A DNA stretch of 7,782 bases from positions 1 to 7,782 of the forward strand of contig JAJPZD010000281.1 in the NCBI GenBank assembly GCA_021204605.1, in the 5' to 3' direction. The notes under the pieces are model-generated. The model was not told the DNA's origin. It made no database searches and worked only from the letters and a program-made list of their open reading frames with translations. Of this stretch, positions 6,690 through 7,782 are shown piece after piece. The first letter of the stretch is position 1, and every line of letters starts with the position of its first letter. A program made the translations under genes and the position numbers. The stretch comes from Prevotella sp. (GTDB lineage: Bacteria > Bacteroidota > Bacteroidia > Bacteroidales > Bacteroidaceae).

Positions 6690-6723
6690 AAAGAGACCGC
6701 CGTGATGGTGCTCTCTTTTTTTT
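6690..6723 (+). terminator. intrinsic terminator with a T8 tail
   Basis: AAAGAGA (6690-6696) pairs with TCTCTTT (6712-6718), and CGCC (6698-6701) pairs with GGTG (6707-6710, one G-T wobble) across a C-C mismatch; the loop is GTGAT. The stem runs into eight T (6716-6723). This is a standard Rho-independent terminator and separates the secreted-protein gene from the mutarotase gene. Confidence 0.75.
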
Positions 6724-6744
6724 ATGTCAACTAAATCCAAGCCC

Positions 6745-6778
6745 AAGCCCCCTAATGGGGGGAGTTGGTGGGGGGCTT
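6745..6778. repeat. G/C-rich inverted repeat, likely intergenic repeat element
   Basis: AAGCCCCC (6745-6752) and GGGGGCTT (6771-6778) are exact inverted copies. CCCCC (6748-6752) can instead pair with GGGGG at 6757-6761 across a TAAT loop, so two foldings compete. The composition stands out sharply in an A/T-rich spacer. The sequence resembles C5/G5 palindromes common between genes in Bacteroidetes; that resemblance is from memory. Confidence 0.5.
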
Positions 6779-6914
6779 CAATGGGGAATTTTGAAAAACA
6801 CAAAAAACTGTTAAATAATATTTTATAATTTAAAAACACCTATGCTAAAAGAACAATATAGGAAAAATAATTGTAAATTTACACCCAAAATTAAATCTTT
6901 AAAAACCAATTCGT

Positions 6915-7782
6915 ATGAAAAACTCAAAACTAAGCGTATTTATCGGAGGTTTGATATTCGCAACCGCCTGTTTCACAGCTTGTTCCACGCAAACGAGCAC
7001 TGACCTGACCGTCTCGGGGCTCAACCCAATGGCTTTTGATACCGTGATAAACGAGAAGCCTGTAAAACTCTACACCATCAAGAACGCCAACGGCATGGAG
7101 GTATCAATCACTAATTTCGGCGGCAGGACAGTCGCCATAGTTGTTCCTGACAAAGACGGCAACCCCACCGATGTGGTGCTCGGCTATGACAACGTGGCAC
7201 AATATGCCGACAGCGTGAACAGCCCCAGCGATTTCGGCGCGGCTATCGGCAGGTATGCCAACCGCATAAACAAAGGCCAGCTCACCATCGCCGGCAACCA
7301 TATCCAGTTGCCTACAAACAACTTCGGCCATTGTCTGCATGGCGGGCCCTCCGGTTGGCAATATCAGGTGTATGATGCCGCTCAGCCAAATGACTCCACC
7401 CTTGAGTTGACGATGAACTCCGGTGATGGCGACAACAATTTTCCAGGCAACGTGAAGGCCGTTGTTACCTACATCGTAAAGAGCGACAACAGTCTTGACA
7501 TCACCTATAAAGCCACGACCGACAAGGAAACAGTGATCAACATGACAAACCACTCTTATTTCAACCTCAACGGCGACCCGACAAAGAATGTAGAGAACTG
7601 CCTACTGTATATCAACGCAGACAACTATACCCCGTCGGACTCCACTTATATGACAACGGGAGAGATAGCAACTGTGGAGGACACCCCTATGGATTTCAGG
7701 ACACCAACAGCTATCGGCGACAACGTCAACAACTTCGACTTCGAGCAGATAAAGAACGCCAACGGTTATGACCACAACTGGT
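6915..7782 (+). CDS. galM: galactose mutarotase (aldose 1-epimerase), lipoprotein, 3' cut by window edge
   Basis: The enzyme interconverts alpha and beta anomers of galactose or glucose, feeding sugar catabolism. Translation from the ATG at 6915 gives 289 codons with no stop before the window ends. Residues 1-23 form a lipoprotein signal with lipobox FTAC (Cys23; Cys19 is a weaker alternative), so the protein is probably anchored in a membrane and acts in the periplasm or at the surface. Family landmarks: NFGG around 67-70, GRYANRI (112-118) with the substrate-contacting Arg113, HGG (142-144) with a catalytic His142 matching E. coli His96, NMTNHSYFNL with the second catalytic histidine His213, and GYDHNW (284-289) with substrate-binding Asp286. 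The catalytic glutamate expected further on lies outside the window. Length so far fits a family of about 340-390 residues. No Shine-Dalgarno site is visible. Assignment is firm; sugar specificity is not determinable. Confidence 0.93.
   Translation, partial: MKNSKLSVFIGGLIFATACFTACSTQTSTDLTVSGLNPMAFDTVINEKPVKLYTIKNANGMEVSITNFGGRTVAIVVPDKDGNPTDVVLGYDNVAQYADSVNSPSDFGAAIGRYANRINKGQLTIAGNHIQLPTNNFGHCLHGGPSGWQYQVYDAAQPNDSTLELTMNSGDGDNNFPGNVKAVVTYIVKSDNSLDITYKATTDKETVINMTNHSYFNLNGDPTKNVENCLLYINADNYTPSDSTYMTTGEIATVEDTPMDFRTPTAIGDNVNNFDFEQIKNANGYDHNW

Larger units (their letters stand above)
6565..6914. other. intergenic region between the secreted-protein and mutarotase genes
   Basis: This 350-bp spacer contains two hairpins (6604-6633 and 6690-6723), an A/T stem of AGTTTTT with AAAAACT (6660-6666 with 6679-6685), the G/C-rich inverted repeat at 6745-6778, and a strongly A/T-rich leader from about 6786. 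A TTTG at 6790-6793 could be a -33 element, but no good TAnnTTTG follows at the right distance, so the mutarotase promoter is not located. Confidence 0.6.

Noticed and set aside
6757..6786. Possible G-quadruplex in the G-rich stretch
   Set aside because: The G runs are GGGGGG, GG, GGGGGG and GGGG with uneven loops; only a two-layer form is easy, and ordinary hairpin pairing with the C run explains the sequence better.
6648..6839. 63-codon open frame on the minus strand
   Set aside because: It runs through the intrinsic terminator and the G/C-rich inverted repeat; low-complexity translation and no family resemblance.
7104..7553. 149-codon open frame on the minus strand
   Set aside because: It lies wholly inside the mutarotase gene on the opposite strand; the + strand frame carries all the family motifs, so this is a shadow.

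Overview
The window looks like chromosomal DNA of a Bacteroidales bacterium, most like Prevotella or a relative. The evidence is a promoter of the Bacteroidetes type (TTTG, 20 bp, TACTTTTG), the near absence of strong Shine-Dalgarno sites before starts, a secreted protein ending in the short C-terminal motif common in Prevotella exported proteins, and carbohydrate genes typical of plant-glycan users. The genus is inference; the sequence gives no rRNA or marker gene.

Layout, all genes on the + strand: (1) bases 1-839, the C-terminal part of a family GH78-type alpha-L-rhamnosidase, cut by the left edge; (2) bases 943-3097, a compact type II restriction-modification module: a gamma-class N6-adenine DNA methyltransferase (943-2436) and, overlapping its end by 44 bp, a candidate PD-(D/E)xK-like restriction endonuclease (2393-3097); (3) bases 3098-3792, a gene-free stretch with a 26-bp perfect inverted repeat enclosing two small hairpins, a diverged second copy of part of it, and a strong Bacteroidetes-type promoter with a leader of about 150 nt; (4) bases 3793-6564, a 923-residue secreted, acidic, multidomain beta-rich protein of unknown function; (5) bases 6565-6914, two hairpins (the second a clear intrinsic terminator) and a G/C-rich inverted repeat; (6) bases 6915-7782, the N-terminal 289 codons of a lipoprotein galactose mutarotase (aldose 1-epimerase), cut by the right edge.

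The rhamnosidase, the secreted protein and the mutarotase fit a loose plant-polysaccharide theme: the first removes terminal rhamnose, the mutarotase interconverts sugar anomers, and the secreted protein has domains resembling accessory domains of Bacteroidetes pectinolytic enzymes. They are separated by terminators, promoters and an unrelated restriction-modification module, so they are not one operon. The restriction-modification genes look more A/T-rich than the rhamnosidase and mutarotase genes, which fits acquisition by transfer. The points most worth a second look are the endonuclease's non-canonical active-site motif, a perfect palindrome lying on the proposed methyltransferase promoter, and the repeat cluster behind the module.
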